Assembly: GCA_030248135.1 (NCBI GenBank)
Contig: JASANC010000625.1
Location: 43,267-107,266, forward strand
Source: Theristus sp. LFF4_11
Lineage: Eukaryota > Nematoda > Chromadorea > Monhysterida > Xyalidae
Reading direction: 5' to 3'
Length of the DNA stretch: 64,000 nt
Position numbers and translations under genes: made by a program. The notes beneath the pieces were generated by a model that was not told the DNA's origin, ran no database searches, and saw only the letters and a list, made by a program, of their open reading frames with translations. Within the stretch, counting starts at the first letter, position 1; the number at the start of each line of letters is the position of its first letter. Of this stretch, positions 24,361 through 35,339 are shown one piece after another.

Positions 24361-25892
24361 TACAGAGTGAACCAAAAAAAGGTTCCACAACTTGAAAATG
24401 CTCTCACTGGCTTGTGCTGAGATTGTTAGAGCTAAAAATTGAAACACTTTTAGAACAGTTTGGAACTTTTTGACCAAATTTTCAGGGTTGTCACCCCTAT
24501 CACTCACTACAGCAGAATATCTGGAAAACATGAAAAGTCGACAAATGATGTGAAATGAATCATGACAATCAATCAATCAATCAATCAATTGATTTAACTG
24601 TAACAAATATTAAATGATGAACGTTGGTAACAACCCGAGTGTTCACAACACAAAAAGATGAAAAAAGTAATACGCACAAGAAGCAATATAATAGGTTGGA
24701 AATGCCGAATACCGAACTGGATTTGATCTTTGATCACTCTGAGGTTTCACTTCGAGTCTGAGTGTGCGTGAGCGGTTCTGCTCAGAACCGATGCGAACTA
24801 TCTTTTCAAATGCATATCTTTTATTTTTTTATTTAACAATTTGCCACTCTGATATTTTCACCATGGCAGACTGATTGTTTTCTGCAGTTGAAGCGCCAAA
24901 AAAGTGCTGCTTAGTGTCAGGTCCATACAACGACCGTGCCAACCGCTTCCAACGTTTCAACGCTAAACTACTCTTTTATTTCACCAATCTCAACCCTTAT
25001 CTATTCTTTACACATTGGTTGATACGGGATGCGTGTCTTTTATGAGTGTCTTCCTTTGTGTGCTTTCATCATTTAATATCGCCTTGACAATAAAAATACA
25101 AAGTATACGTCTTGTTTGGCTGATGCCGCCTGACGCCTACTATTAGGGCGTTTGGGCGTTCGGGCGAACAAGGCGTCCGGGCGATTCAAGGCGTTTAGGC
25201 GACAAGGCGTCTAGGCGATATAGGCGACTCACTCGCTGGGCCCCTATTGGTACCAGTGCCGGTGAACGGTTCGCCTATAACCTATAACAGTGCGACATCC
25301 GCGCAGTGATGACTTCATCCGAGTCAGTTGTCTCCAGTCTGAAAACTCAATGTGCAACCCGGCCAGAACAAGTGAGAGTTGTTCCGCCGCTTGGTCAACA
25401 TGTGAGTGCCCTGTCAGGACATGTGGCAGATGGTCTGCAGTTTGGTACGTTGACACAACGTCAGAAACCGCTGCCTTGCGCAGTTGGATCAAAAGCAACC
25501 GCCCCAGTGGCAGTGGGGTCTGGCGTTGCTTCACATTAGCTTCCGCCATTGCATGGACGCGATCACTGAGAAGCTGACCAAGCGCCAACTGGCAGAAGAT
25601 GGTGAAAAAAAAGACGAAGAAATCCAGAGACTGCCTGATGAGAATCTAGATGATGCCCTGGACATTTATGAGCAATGATAAACAGTGAGATTATCGATGA
25701 ACATTATTTTTGTGTCAAAAATTGCTATTTTTGGACAATTACACTGTAAAAACTGAAAGTGTAAACCAAAAAAATTAGATCAGAGAAAACCTCCCAAGGT
25801 GTTCTAACAGTGTTCAAATTTTTAAGTCATAAAGGTTCCAGCACAAACCAGTGAGAGCTTTTTGAAGTTGGAACCTTTTTGGTTCACACAGT
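24361..25892. mobile_element. 1.5 kb element with long diverged inverted terminal repeats
   Basis: The left end (GAGTGAACCAAAAAAAGGTTCC, then CTCTCACTGGCTTGTGCT) is mirrored at the right end (AGCACAAACCAGTGAGAG, then GGAACCTTTTTGGTTCAC). Similarity extends about 100 bp into each arm. Inside are AATC repeats (24570-24590), a GGCG-rich degenerate tandem array (25135-25230) and a more GC-rich, coding-like block at 25244-25680 in which no frame stays open throughout. No transposase was recognised. Confidence 0.7.
25130..25232. repeat. Degenerate GGCG tandem array (unit like aaggcgtctaggcgat)
   Basis: About ten imperfect copies of a 7-16 bp motif containing GGCG occur in a row, inside the 1.5 kb inverted-end element. 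Confidence 0.65.
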
Positions 25893-26138
25893 CCATTTCG
25901 TTTGTAGTCTTTGGACGGTTACCTGTAATCACGACCATCATGCCCATTAGCGTGCGAAGCAAACAGCGGATGCCGGCACAATAGGGGTCGTTGGTCGCGC
26001 ACTAATTTTCAAATTACTTTGCCTGTTGTTGTTATTGTTGGGAATTTTAGGCGATATTTTTAGCCAGGACTAACTCAGAAAAGCGTGCAGAGAGCGCCGT
26101 CGAGTAGGGTTTACATCTCTGTCGTAAGTTCCTATACA

Positions 26139-26198
26139 CCCCTCGGCAGGGCTCAATCCCCCGAACGCACAGACGCGCTACCACCAGGCAACGAGGGT
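26139..26198 (-). tRNA. Truncated tRNA-like sequence (pseudogene or SINE head)
   Basis: On the - strand, CCCTCG and CGAGGG can form an acceptor stem, with an A-box-like TTGCCTGGTGGTAGCG and a B-box-like GGATTGAGCCC between them. The whole is only about 60 nt and no anticodon arm of normal size fits, so it cannot be a working tRNA. It is best read as a tRNA pseudogene or a remnant of a tRNA-derived SINE. Confidence 0.45.
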
Positions 26199-26268
26199 TA
26201 CTAAAAGGGTTGTCTCGCTCTGTGAGTATAAAAGGAGCTGAGAATTCTTATTTTCGGCACCCAGGTAC

Positions 26269-26430
26269 AGTCTAACTCGATAACATGTCCAATTAGCTGA
26301 TTAGTTGGTGGTCACGTGATGCATGGATTGTACGTAAATCAAACTCCGCCTCCACGGCAATTTAGGTACAGAATGCATGCATCAACCAATAAGCTACAAG
26401 TAGTTTGATATGCTATTTGAGTTAGACTGT
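26269..26430. mobile_element. Small MITE, about 160 bp, copy 1
   Basis: The ends are inverted copies of ACAGTCTAACTCGATAACAT (the right end reads ACAGTCTAACTCAAATAGCAT on the other strand). The interior (CACGTGATGCATG, CTCCGCCTCCA) is homologous, in inverse orientation, to 50705-50836. Confidence 0.7.
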
Positions 26431-27531
26431 TTATAATATACAAATATGCTGTGTGCACAAGAATTTACTCTGCTCTGAAGGAGGTACTACTTATTCTTCT
26501 TATACCCCTTTCTTCGGCTATACCGTATGTCATAAATAGCCAAATTGGTCGATATTACTGGTTTTAGTCTTAACTTTTTTTAAAATATTTTGGCGTTCAA
26601 TCAATTGATAGCCGTTAGCGAACCGTTTTTCGCCAGTTCAGGTTGGTAAAAAGGTCTAAATAGCTTTCGATCGGGTCGGTTTCGGTTGATTTCGTCAATC
26701 GCGCAACACGACTGTTTACTTCGTTATCACTTTATTGGAAATTTTTGTTATTGATATATGCTGGTCAATTACACAGCTGGGTCCAATACTGAATACATGT
26801 AACAACCGGCGCACTGGCTGTTGAATCCCTTCACATTTCACCTTGCGCAACAGCCACATATACCCCAAGTATACTCATTGAACGAAGATTATGGCTTCTT
26901 TTGTTTAAAGCCATTTGCGACGGTTCTGTCGCGCATAAATGTCAACACACACAATCGCCTCTTCATCCCCTTGAAAATTAACCTTTTTAAAGGTTTCCAT
27001 TATGACCCAGGCTGTAAGATGTGTCCCATATCACTCCCATTCATATAAGTATGGCTTCACCAGTGTGCACCAAAACAAAGTTATGTATATCTGCACCAAT
27101 CGTGAATTGTCTTGGTGACCTACATATTCGCACCTTTGTTTTCAACCGGTGACCTATGCACGTACGCCAGACCAATGTCTTCTATCGTTTTACCACCGTG
27201 GCTTTATTTCCTCAGGCGTTAGCTTTTGCCATTTTCAGTTTCAACTTCAAACTTCAAAACTTCAACATAAGCGCTTGTCTAGTATTTGATCATTTAATAA
27301 CATTTGAAAAGTGTCTGTGGACGTGACTGTGGCATTGTTTATGAACTTGCTGTTAAGCAGAGAAATTTGAGTATTTTTACGTGTCGGAGCTTCAAAAGAA
27401 ATCATTTGTTCTAAAAGTTTTGATGTGGTCTTTCTCTTATTAGAAAAATACAGTTCAAATTGCAAACTTTTGTGTTTGACTTAACTCTTTTTTATTCATT
27501 TTTACTTTTAAAAACGGTTTCCTATTTTATT

Positions 27532-27712
27532 TCAGCAAGAAACTTGCTTGAGTATCATCAACCGACGTGATAGATTCACCAAACGTTGTTTTCTGCTGAC
27601 CGCATAGTCGAGTTGTGCAAGATGTGCATGTGCTCGTTGTTTGCATTCGTTGACGACCGCTATCTGCAAGCTAATCCACAGCTGCAAGCGTGCTTCGCTG
27701 ACCACGAAATTG
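27532..27712 (-). CDS. Possible terminal exon of an unidentified - strand gene
   Basis: After a consensus acceptor (TTTCGTGGTCAG) the - strand stays open for about 59 codons. These are rich in Leu, Arg, Gln and Ala and look helical. The frame ends in TGA followed at once by AATAAA (27526-27531 on the + strand). A possible preceding short exon is 27853-27806 (acceptor AAACAG, donor GAG|GTATGT), but the phases do not join directly, so the model is incomplete. No family is recognised. Confidence 0.3.
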
Positions 27713-28411
27713 CGTAAAAACGAACACAATGAACACACACGTGCACTTGATTCGTCACGAGGTGACATGACCGTTGCCTTCCAGAACATCACCATTTGGC
27801 AACTACATACCTCAACGCTGCGCACCACACTCGCCACGAAGGGTATTTCAAAATTCTGTTTTACAACAAGCTGATTTTAGTTCTTTTAAGTCAGCTTTAT
27901 TCTGCATCTTTACGTTTCAGACAATGGGTGTCATTATTATTGATGTCCAGTTTTGACAATGATTCAATCAGTATGATACAATGTACTTGTGTGCACGCAC
28001 AGCTGACTTTTGTAGTCTGTATACTGATTGATTTTTTGTTGCAGCTTTTTCAAAGGCAGACAAAAAGGCAGGTCTGAAGTTTTTATTATTACCATTTTCA
28101 GCTGCAGATTCCTTTGGTTGGAGAAAAGATCAAGCAAAAATAATTTACACATACCTCAACAAAAAATCGTTTCTATTGTTTACATCTGATAATCGAAACA
28201 GTCGTTTCAATTGCTGCTGATTTACATTTCGTGCGACCCGTTAGCCACAGTCCAGCATATACGCTCGCGTCAAGATCAGGTTTTGCCACTTCCCTGTACC
28301 TGTTTGTCTCGTGTCTTTCTGACACTGGAAAAAACGAACCCCCAACTTGAACATGAAAACTTCGAAATACTGCAAACCAGTAAACACAACAAACAATTGT
28401 CCATTAATGAC

Positions 28412-29981
28412 ATGAATGACACTGCGACAAATGTGGCATTCAGTTCGGTTGACAACCAAGCGGACCAACACCAAAAACGAGTGAAACTGGTGTTTTTGAT
28501 AGTGTACCTGATACAAGGCACAGTGATCACTGCGTGCAGCTTCGCAATATGCTGCACCATTTGCGCTCACTCAGCGCTACGCAGGCAAAAACTGCTGATT
28601 CTGATCGCTGGCCAGAAATTCGTCGACTTAATCAGCGGGATGTCCTACTTGCACACGTTTTGGTACCAAATGCCGTTAGTGTTGATAGGTATGCACATTT
28701 TGTCTCAGTTAATATACAATGTATTATCTATTACTACGGAGGTATTAAGTATTACTATCCTTCCTATTACCTGTTCCAAGCGGAAACGGACAGGAAACCT
28801 TTTGTTTGCAGCAGGAAAATGTGTGCTTTTGACAGCCTGTATCGTGTGTTTTGAGAACAGTGACAGATGGGTCTGCTTTACATTTTAGGTGCGACAAGAA
28901 ACGCTTCAACGAAAATAGACTGTGCATTGGTGGCATCAAACATAATGGTCTCGTTCGGGTTGAATTGGCAGTATCCAATGATGTTGAATATCATTGGGTA
29001 AATAAAGCTTGTTCAAACGTTCAATTTTTTTTTTAAATTAGTTCTACTAAAGATTATTGAAGTTCTTTGATGGACTGGGACTGGACACCCTGTTTTTTGT
29101 TTTAGCAACAAACAGAGAGTACGACAACTCCAAAAGTTCGTCTGCTCCTCCAATCAAACTGTACAGTCTTTAAAATGATTTTTTGTACCAGAGAGTGAGA
29201 AGTCAGCACGAAACATCAGCAGCCAGCAACTTATTTCATTACAATTGTTCATAGCATTGATCGACTGCTGCTCGTCATGAAACCGATGTGGCACTACAAA
29301 CTGGGTCGCTGTTATTCGTTTACGTTGCTTGGTATGGGTAGTTTTATTTTTTATCTCATGTGAAGCAAAATAAGGTAAGACATAATGGAATATATTGATT
29401 TAAAATCGGAGTGTTGCTAATGTGCATATGCTGGCCTGGCAGGCATCGCATACGGCTGCGGCTTCACGTTCGGCGTCATCTCGCTTCAACAAACCCTGGT
29501 GACAGCCGACCAGAACAGCTACCAGCTGTGCAGCCTCGCGATGAGTCAAACGCACACGGTCGCCTTGATTGACGTCGCGTTCACCAGTCTGCTGCTGCTG
29601 ACTTCGTGCATCATTTTTCTGCCCGTTTTCATCGTGTACCTCCGACGCAGAACCATCGTGCTGCCGGTCACCATTGCGGCGATGCTGGCCAAAGAACACC
29701 CATTGATGTCGATGGGCCTCTCGACAGTGTACACGTTTGTGTTCGCATGCATACCGTATTACATCTATCTGGCCGCCGTGCTGCTACAAGGCGTCGAGCA
29801 CACACAGAACGCACTCGTCTATGTCGTGCATTCGGTTGTGAATCTGAATGTCATTGTGAACGGGCTCATCTACTTGAAACGCCACAAAGAGCTTCGAGTC
29901 GGTTTTGTGGCCATGCTCAGGTGCAAACAGATGCCGCCGACGCTTCGACTGTGGAACACCAATGGGGGGCCGTTAACATAA
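28412..29981 (+). CDS. 7TM G protein-coupled receptor, nematode Srsx-like, 4 exons, 349 aa
   Basis: Putative chemoreceptor or peptide-type receptor of the plasma membrane. Exons: 28412-28688, 28889-28997, 29207-29331, 29443-29981; all GT-AG, and the phases close at 350 codons. The segments are TM1 (VKLVFLIVYLIQGTVI), TM2 (KLLILIAGQKFVDLISG), a loop with Cys, TM3 ending ITIVHSIDRLLLV (the DRY-equivalent, as in Srsx-type receptors), TM4 (FTLLGIAYGCGFTFGVIS), TM5 (DVAFTSLLLLTSCIIFLPVF), TM6 (STVYTFVFACIPYYIY) and TM7 (VNLNVIVNGLIYLKRHKELR, an NPxxY-like variant lacking Pro). The length is normal for the family. The last exon is much more GC-rich than its surroundings. The ATG is the first that leaves a normal extracellular N-terminus with an NDT site; upstream in-frame codons exist. 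Ligand unknown. Confidence 0.82.
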
Positions 29982-32648
29982 CTGTTGTTGGCAACGACCG
30001 AAAACGTTGTTATTCGTCACATCACTGTTTTGGTGTTACCATGCACTACGGCACGTTTCGACTGCACCATTTGTCACAATCATTTACGTTTTCAGCCGCA
30101 CCAGGGAACCCACATGAAATTCACCATGTTATTGCCATCATCATAAATTTTATGTTCTTGAGTATCTTGAATTTGTGCAGTTTTGTCTGTGTGTGTGTGT
30201 GTGCGTGTTTTACTGCTGTATTATTCCATTGTGTAATGCAAATTTATTATCCCAAATTTCCAAAGTTCAAAAATCATTTTTGCACCCTTATATATGACTT
30301 CCAAACAAGCTGCTACCTGCCTGTCAAAACTGTCCTAAGATGCCGTTGTTTTCGACGAGGCACGTCGTTCTTCAATTCAACAGCACCGAAAATCAAGGTA
30401 GCGGCAAATTTCTCAATTTGGGAAAGTCGATAAAGCATTTATACGGTTATGACTGTGTAACATAGCCATTACTAGCTCCGTGCAAATGTTCACCAACTGT
30501 GCAAGCAATTGGCATCAGGAAAGCTGTGGAAGTTTGCAAAAACTTTTCCCAAGTTTTCTTTGAAAATCGCGTGGAATTTCTAGTACGAAATGCTTCAAGC
30601 TAAATTTCGTAGCAGAAATGAAATTGACCATGGTTTTTATCAGCTCACACATGATCGCTACAATACTACCAAAACAAAAACATGTTCACATTGTTAAATT
30701 GTTAAATTTACTTCAACTTTCTAGATTAGTGGATGAGTCTCCACATCAGCTAAGCTATCAAGTTTGCAATGGATGGAACTAATGAAGCAAAAAACAAATG
30801 GTATTCAACGGACAAAAACTTTTCTCATAATTAAAACTTTGGTTATTTATTAGTACAAAAGGAAAAGAGATTTACAAACACAGAAGTCGGATTCGGAATC
30901 GGAAGTCGTTCGGATTTACGATTCGGAAATCGTTCGGATTTACGATTCGGAAATCTACGATGCGCTGTCTGCTGCCAAGAACGGTTATGAAGTTTACATT
31001 TTGTTTGATTGTTTGACGTTTTTAAAACATTTGTTTGATAGATGCAATTTTATTTATTGTTACTACTTACTACACAGGTTGCTCTAGCACTGCAACTTCA
31101 TTGTTCGGCGTTTCCAGTTTTCTCATGACGTAAACGCCTCGGGATACTTCGTTGCTTCGGTATTTTTGCAGCAATGTGATTCGCCTTTTGGGCTGATTTA
31201 GGAGTGTTATGTAAATGTAATTGTTTAAAGCTTATATGTAATGTTATATGAATGTAATAGTTATATTTTAGTCGTCCTTTGTATTTATTTTACAGCTTAC
31301 TACAGTTTTACTGTTCATTAACAGATTCTTGGGGTTTATACCTTTAGTGGAGCTTTTTACTTAATGCATGTTCACAGCATTTAATTTTTTGTCATTTCGA
31401 GTGGATGATTTGATTTCTGAATTGACTGATGTCCATGAATTGTACATGAATTGTCCTACGTTCCTATTTATGATCTGGCACGTTAAGATAATCAGTAACA
31501 CAAAGTTAAACTAAGTTGATGGTTTGTTTTTATTGCACTTTGAAGACTGAACAACATCTGTCGAAGTTTAAACTGATGCATCTAAAATTGTTTCATGCTT
31601 TCTGTTGTTATTTTTAGTAATATTCTTAATTCTTTTCTTTGTTTTTGTTTTACTGTTGTTTTATGTTTTGTTTTTAATTTACGTTTGCTTTAACTTGCAC
31701 TTTAGCTGTTTTACATTTGTTGTTTCATTAGAATTTGTTTCTACCCTACAATAGCCCCCTACACCTTCAAGGTTTAACCGTGTTGCAGAAAAAATTGAAA
31801 CTTGACTTTTTAAACTGAAAAGCACGTTTAAAAGATTGAAAAAGTAGTGGAAACTTCAGTACCTTGAAAATGTTACTAAAATGCTAACACAGTTTGATAA
31901 AACTGGTATTGACACTTGTGAACCAAAATTCAGTTTCTAGTACTTTCTCACAGATACTGAAACAAAAATGCTCATTACTGTGTCTATTCTTGATGTTTGA
32001 TGATTGATGTTATTTTTTATGTTTCTTATGTCGATGTTACTAATAAAATACGCACTTTTCTCATAGATGATGTTGTCCAACCCATGTATGTACACAGTTT
32101 TGAGGGCATGCAACTGAAGTGACTGATTTGTCACAATGAGATGGCTTTTTCCAGAACCACATAATGACTGCTATAGTTAAATATAATGTGCATTGTCTCC
32201 TCTGTCGGAGAACAATTTAGTGGCACAAAATAATAACTTGCTTGTTTTCTTGGTGTTCTCTGAAAATTTCAAACCACAGTCAACCGTACACACTCCGTGA
32301 TCGGTGTCTTAAATTTTAATCGGCAAGTTTTCAATTCGGATTTTTGCTGAAATAATGATTTTTTTTGTTTTCGAGAAAGCTGGTGATTCACAAAGCGCAT
32401 TTTGCGATTAAAGGTGCATAGGTTTGCAGACTGGCTGTACGTGTTTATTGATTTTTTGTTCACTTCTCACATTGCCAGAAATACGCTTCTGACGTGGGTT
32501 GCTCGCAAAAAATCTATTTGATGCAACGAATTTTTGCGCTTGGCATAGTGTCTGTGTGGTGTTATTCAGTGTAACGCTGTGTGATGTTGAAGATAGCCAA
32601 TACAGCGTTGAATTGTCAACGTAACAAAATAGTAGATTATTTTTCATA
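29982..32648. other. Intergenic AT-rich region
   Basis: No gene was recognised. A (GT)n run sits near 30188-30206 and a short tandem repeat at 30888-30957. From 31000 on the sequence is very AT-rich with isolated short frames only. Confidence 0.55.
30888..30957. repeat. Tandem repeat, unit about 25 bp (ttcggatttacgattcggaaatcg)
   Basis: Two and a half near-identical copies of a ~25-bp unit follow a shorter variant ('ggattcggaatcggaag'). No function is evident. Confidence 0.75.
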
Positions 32649-33096
32649 ATGTATTTTGTTTCAACGATTTTGATTCTTTTTGTGTCTTTTACTTCAATCT
32701 TTTCAGTTTTCCAGGTGTATCGATATGAACTTGAGGTTGCTGAAAAGAGGATGTCCCACAAAAAAACGCTATCACTTGGTGATGTCGATGAAACAATCAA
32801 AAGTTCAAAACAAGTAAACCGTCAGAAGCAAAATGATAATTACAGGCAAGCTAATAATAAAGGAATTCAAGCCATCAACGATGTCCTGAAAAATCTACCG
32901 AAGTTTGTTCCAACACCAGGTACGTCAAAAAATAGTTTCGCGCAGGACACCAACGTTAAGAAACATTTGAAATGTTTTAAGATCTGAAAAACATTAAATC
33001 AGTTTTTTTATTATTGCTCTTTAACCTTCAGGCAGAAACCAACCAACAAAACCCATCCAATCAACAAAACCGTCGTCCGGGCAACCATCAAGCTGA
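32649..33096 (+). CDS. Small secreted or membrane-anchored protein, 2 exons, 111 aa, unknown family
   Basis: Exons are 32649-32919 and 33032-33096, joined CCAG|GTACGT...CTTCAG|GCAG; the phases close at 112 codons. The product begins with a strongly hydrophobic stretch (MYFVSTILILFVSFTSIFS), a likely signal peptide. A hydrophilic, Gln/Asn/Lys-rich middle follows, then a Pro/Ser/Thr tail (KPIQSTKPSSGQPSS). There is no Cys after the leader. The stop is followed two bases later by AATAAA. The next gene on the same strand starts 143 bp downstream. No family is recognised; with one supporting intron and a signal-like leader it is probably real, but it is small. Confidence 0.55.
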
Positions 33097-33097
33097 A

Positions 33098-33103
33098 AAT
33101 AAA
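33098..33103 (+). terminator. AATAAA poly(A) signal of the small secreted protein gene
   Basis: It begins two bases after the stop codon ending at 33096, so the 3' UTR should be only about 20-25 nt. Confidence 0.55.
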
Positions 33104-33211
33104 ATTTTCAGCTCGTTTGGAATAAAAAAACGACAAAACAAGATACTACAACAGCTACCCATAATTGCTGCACACAAGCGTGTCTGAGTTTAGATGAACC
33201 TTTAGTTGGAA

Positions 33212-33223
33212 ACGGTGCTTCAG
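33212..33223 (+). promoter_or_regulatory. Candidate trans-splice acceptor (GTGCTTCAG) ahead of the XK-like ATG
   Basis: A TTCAG sits 16 nt before the ATG at 33240, inside the 143-bp gap between the two genes. Nematode operons have gaps of about this size with an SL acceptor close to the downstream ATG. No cis donor for it was identified. Trans-splicing is inferred. Confidence 0.35.
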
Positions 33224-33239
33224 ATTAAAGATTAATAAT

Positions 33240-35339
33240 ATGGTTAATGAAAAATCCGATGAAAACAAAATAGAAACTGCCGAACCAGTTTCAAGCAATG
33301 GCACAATGCAACAAGAAGCGGTTGAAGATAATATCGGCGCAAAACCCTGGCATATTTCAAAACCTCTGACTGTAACTCGATGGTCCATTCTGTTAGTGAG
33401 CCTATCAACTGTGCTCTTTTGTGCAGATATGGTGACTGATGTGGCAACTGCTGTTTATCATTGCTACAATGGACGAGTAAGTGACTGATTGATCTTGAAA
33501 ATCAAAACTTTGTTTGTTGAGGGATGTTTATTTTTATTCACTATGAATGTTTCCAGTTCTTGCTCTAAAATCCACCCAATTGATGCACTTTAATGGGTTT
33601 TTATGGGTAACCAACAAAACAAAAATGACATGTTCAATATTACAGATTATCGCTCCAATATTGATTGTGGTTTTCATTTTACTACCACCGTTGGTTTGGA
33701 CTTGCGACGATATTTTGAAGCAAGATATTTCGCTTCGAAAGGCGTTCAAGAACGGCTTCAAGGAACAACTGTTCGGTCCGACTCAACATAATTTACACTG
33801 GCAAGTTTAAGAGGAATTTTCTATTGTTTTAGAAGAATTTTAGAGGATTATTGCGGACACAGAAAATAATATCTCGGCATTAAAAAATATAAATTATTAC
33901 AGGCTAAAAGTAGCACAAGAACTGAGAACGGCCAGCAAATCGGCGTCACCTGAAAACTATGAACATCGCTGCGAGCTGTCTGTCGATCTCATGGAAACGG
34001 AAAAGTTCAGCCGTTTGCTGTGTTTGATGCATGCGTTTTTTGAGTGGGCGCCGCAGTTAGCCGTGCAGTCATACTACTTGTTCCACCCATTTTTCGTCGA
34101 GATGCAAATAAAACGTGGATGTTAGTCTATTCTTATGAAAATGTACGCATACATGTATATATTCCAATTCCAAATATCGCACAAAACATCAAACTGAAAA
34201 TGCCAAGAAACAAGCTGTTTGCAGTTATCCTTATGACGGCCTCGATATTGACATCGCTGCTTTCGCTATCTCTGGCGTTCGTTGGCTTCGAACAGGCACA
34301 CCGTCGGATGTCAATGCTTGGCTATAGAGCAGTAAGCATCAAGTGGGTAAAGCCTTTTTGGATTTCTTGTCTTGTAGCACAATTGCTGCGATGTCACTTT
34401 TTATGGGTAGGCTCGGTCTGTTTACAATGTCGACCACTGGTTTCGTCTGTCACACACTGTGGCGCCTGTGCACAATTGGCGCACGCATGTTCTGCATTGT
34501 GCTGTTGGCAGCTGTCGTACATTGGTACTACACGGTCGCGTGGCTAGCAGCGCATTACGCTATTCATTTGGTCGCCTATAGCATGGTTTGTTTTGTTCAA
34601 AATTTGAGGATTCAAAAAGTTTTGTAATTCATAAAATCTCAACTTTGTTTCAAGTTTTTTTTACTTTCAGTACGATTTTATGGTCGCAACGACAAAACTA
34701 CAATGCAATCGAGCGAATCCATTTACTTACATAACAGAGCTCATTCGCAAATACTTTTGGAACATTCTAACTGATTTATTCACGCCGTACTTCGTTTTAA
34801 CAGTGAATGATTACCGTACAAGATACTGGTACACATTCTGGTACATAACAGACGCTGTTGAAAACACTGCGATGCTCTGTGCTGCGATAGCAGTACTGGA
34901 TCCTGAAAAGAGGCCCCGTGCCTGCTGGGCGGCCCTTTTGGCGGGCGTGGCCTTCTGCGTAGGCCTTCTTTTCATGATTGTTTATTATACTGTTGCACAT
35001 CCACGTCACACAAGAAACCAACGTGAGTGCATGCTTTCTTGGGGCCGCAAGACGCGGAGAAATAAAACTGCCGAAACAACAATTGGAGCCACAGAACTGC
35101 AGCACCTCGAGAGAAACAGCAAACTGCCAGAAAGAGAAGAGGAAGAAGCTTGCGTTGTAACGAGCGCACTGTCTGCGACTTCGCCGGTGCCCGTTTCCAA
35201 TGACCACTGGTGCGAACCGGATGGAAGAAATGAAAAGGTCAACCGAAACGTTGCATCTTCTGAAGCAATAACACAGCCATTTGCGACTGCACGAGTGATG
35301 CGCTACATTGACGAACGTTTTTCGACGGATTCGTTTTGA
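33240..35339 (+). CDS. XK-related protein, CED-8-like phospholipid scramblase family, 6 exons, 523 aa
   Basis: XK family members are polytopic plasma-membrane proteins; CED-8 and XKR8 scramble phosphatidylserine in dying cells. Exons: 33240-33476, 33646-33800, 33903-34120, 34225-34342, 34411-34585, 34671-35339; total exactly 524 codons. Supporting family segments are APILIVVFILLPPLVWTC (TM2), LLCLMHAFFEWAPQLAVQSY (the conserved HA-xxE-xxPQL-xxQ core), LTSLLSLSLAFVGFEQA, TLWRLCTIGARM and TRYWYTFWYITDAVENTAML (the R-Y...ENT motif). Intron 2 is GC-AG: TG|GCAAGT...TTACAG|G restores Trp, whereas a GT donor four bases further on runs into a stop. The stop codon overlaps AATAAA. Caspase-type candidates are AVED/N near the N-terminus and CEPD/G in the tail; neither is a textbook DxxD. 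Scramblase activity is inferred from the family. Confidence 0.88.

Larger units (their letters stand above)
25893..28411. other. Intergenic region ahead of the 7TM receptor gene
   Basis: No complete gene is seen. It contains a truncated tRNA-like sequence, one small MITE and a possible terminal exon on the - strand, each listed separately. The remainder is AT-rich with no recognised motif. Confidence 0.5.

Noticed and set aside
33547..33645. Extra XK exon segment upstream of 33646
   Set aside because: The frame is open, but using GTAAGT at 33477 and TTACAG at 33645 keeps phase and gives a normal family sequence without the inserted residues.
34378..34410. XK exon 5 starting at 34378
   Set aside because: It would leave a 35-bp intron and an unusual insertion; the acceptor at 34410 gives a 68-bp intron and a better fit to the family.
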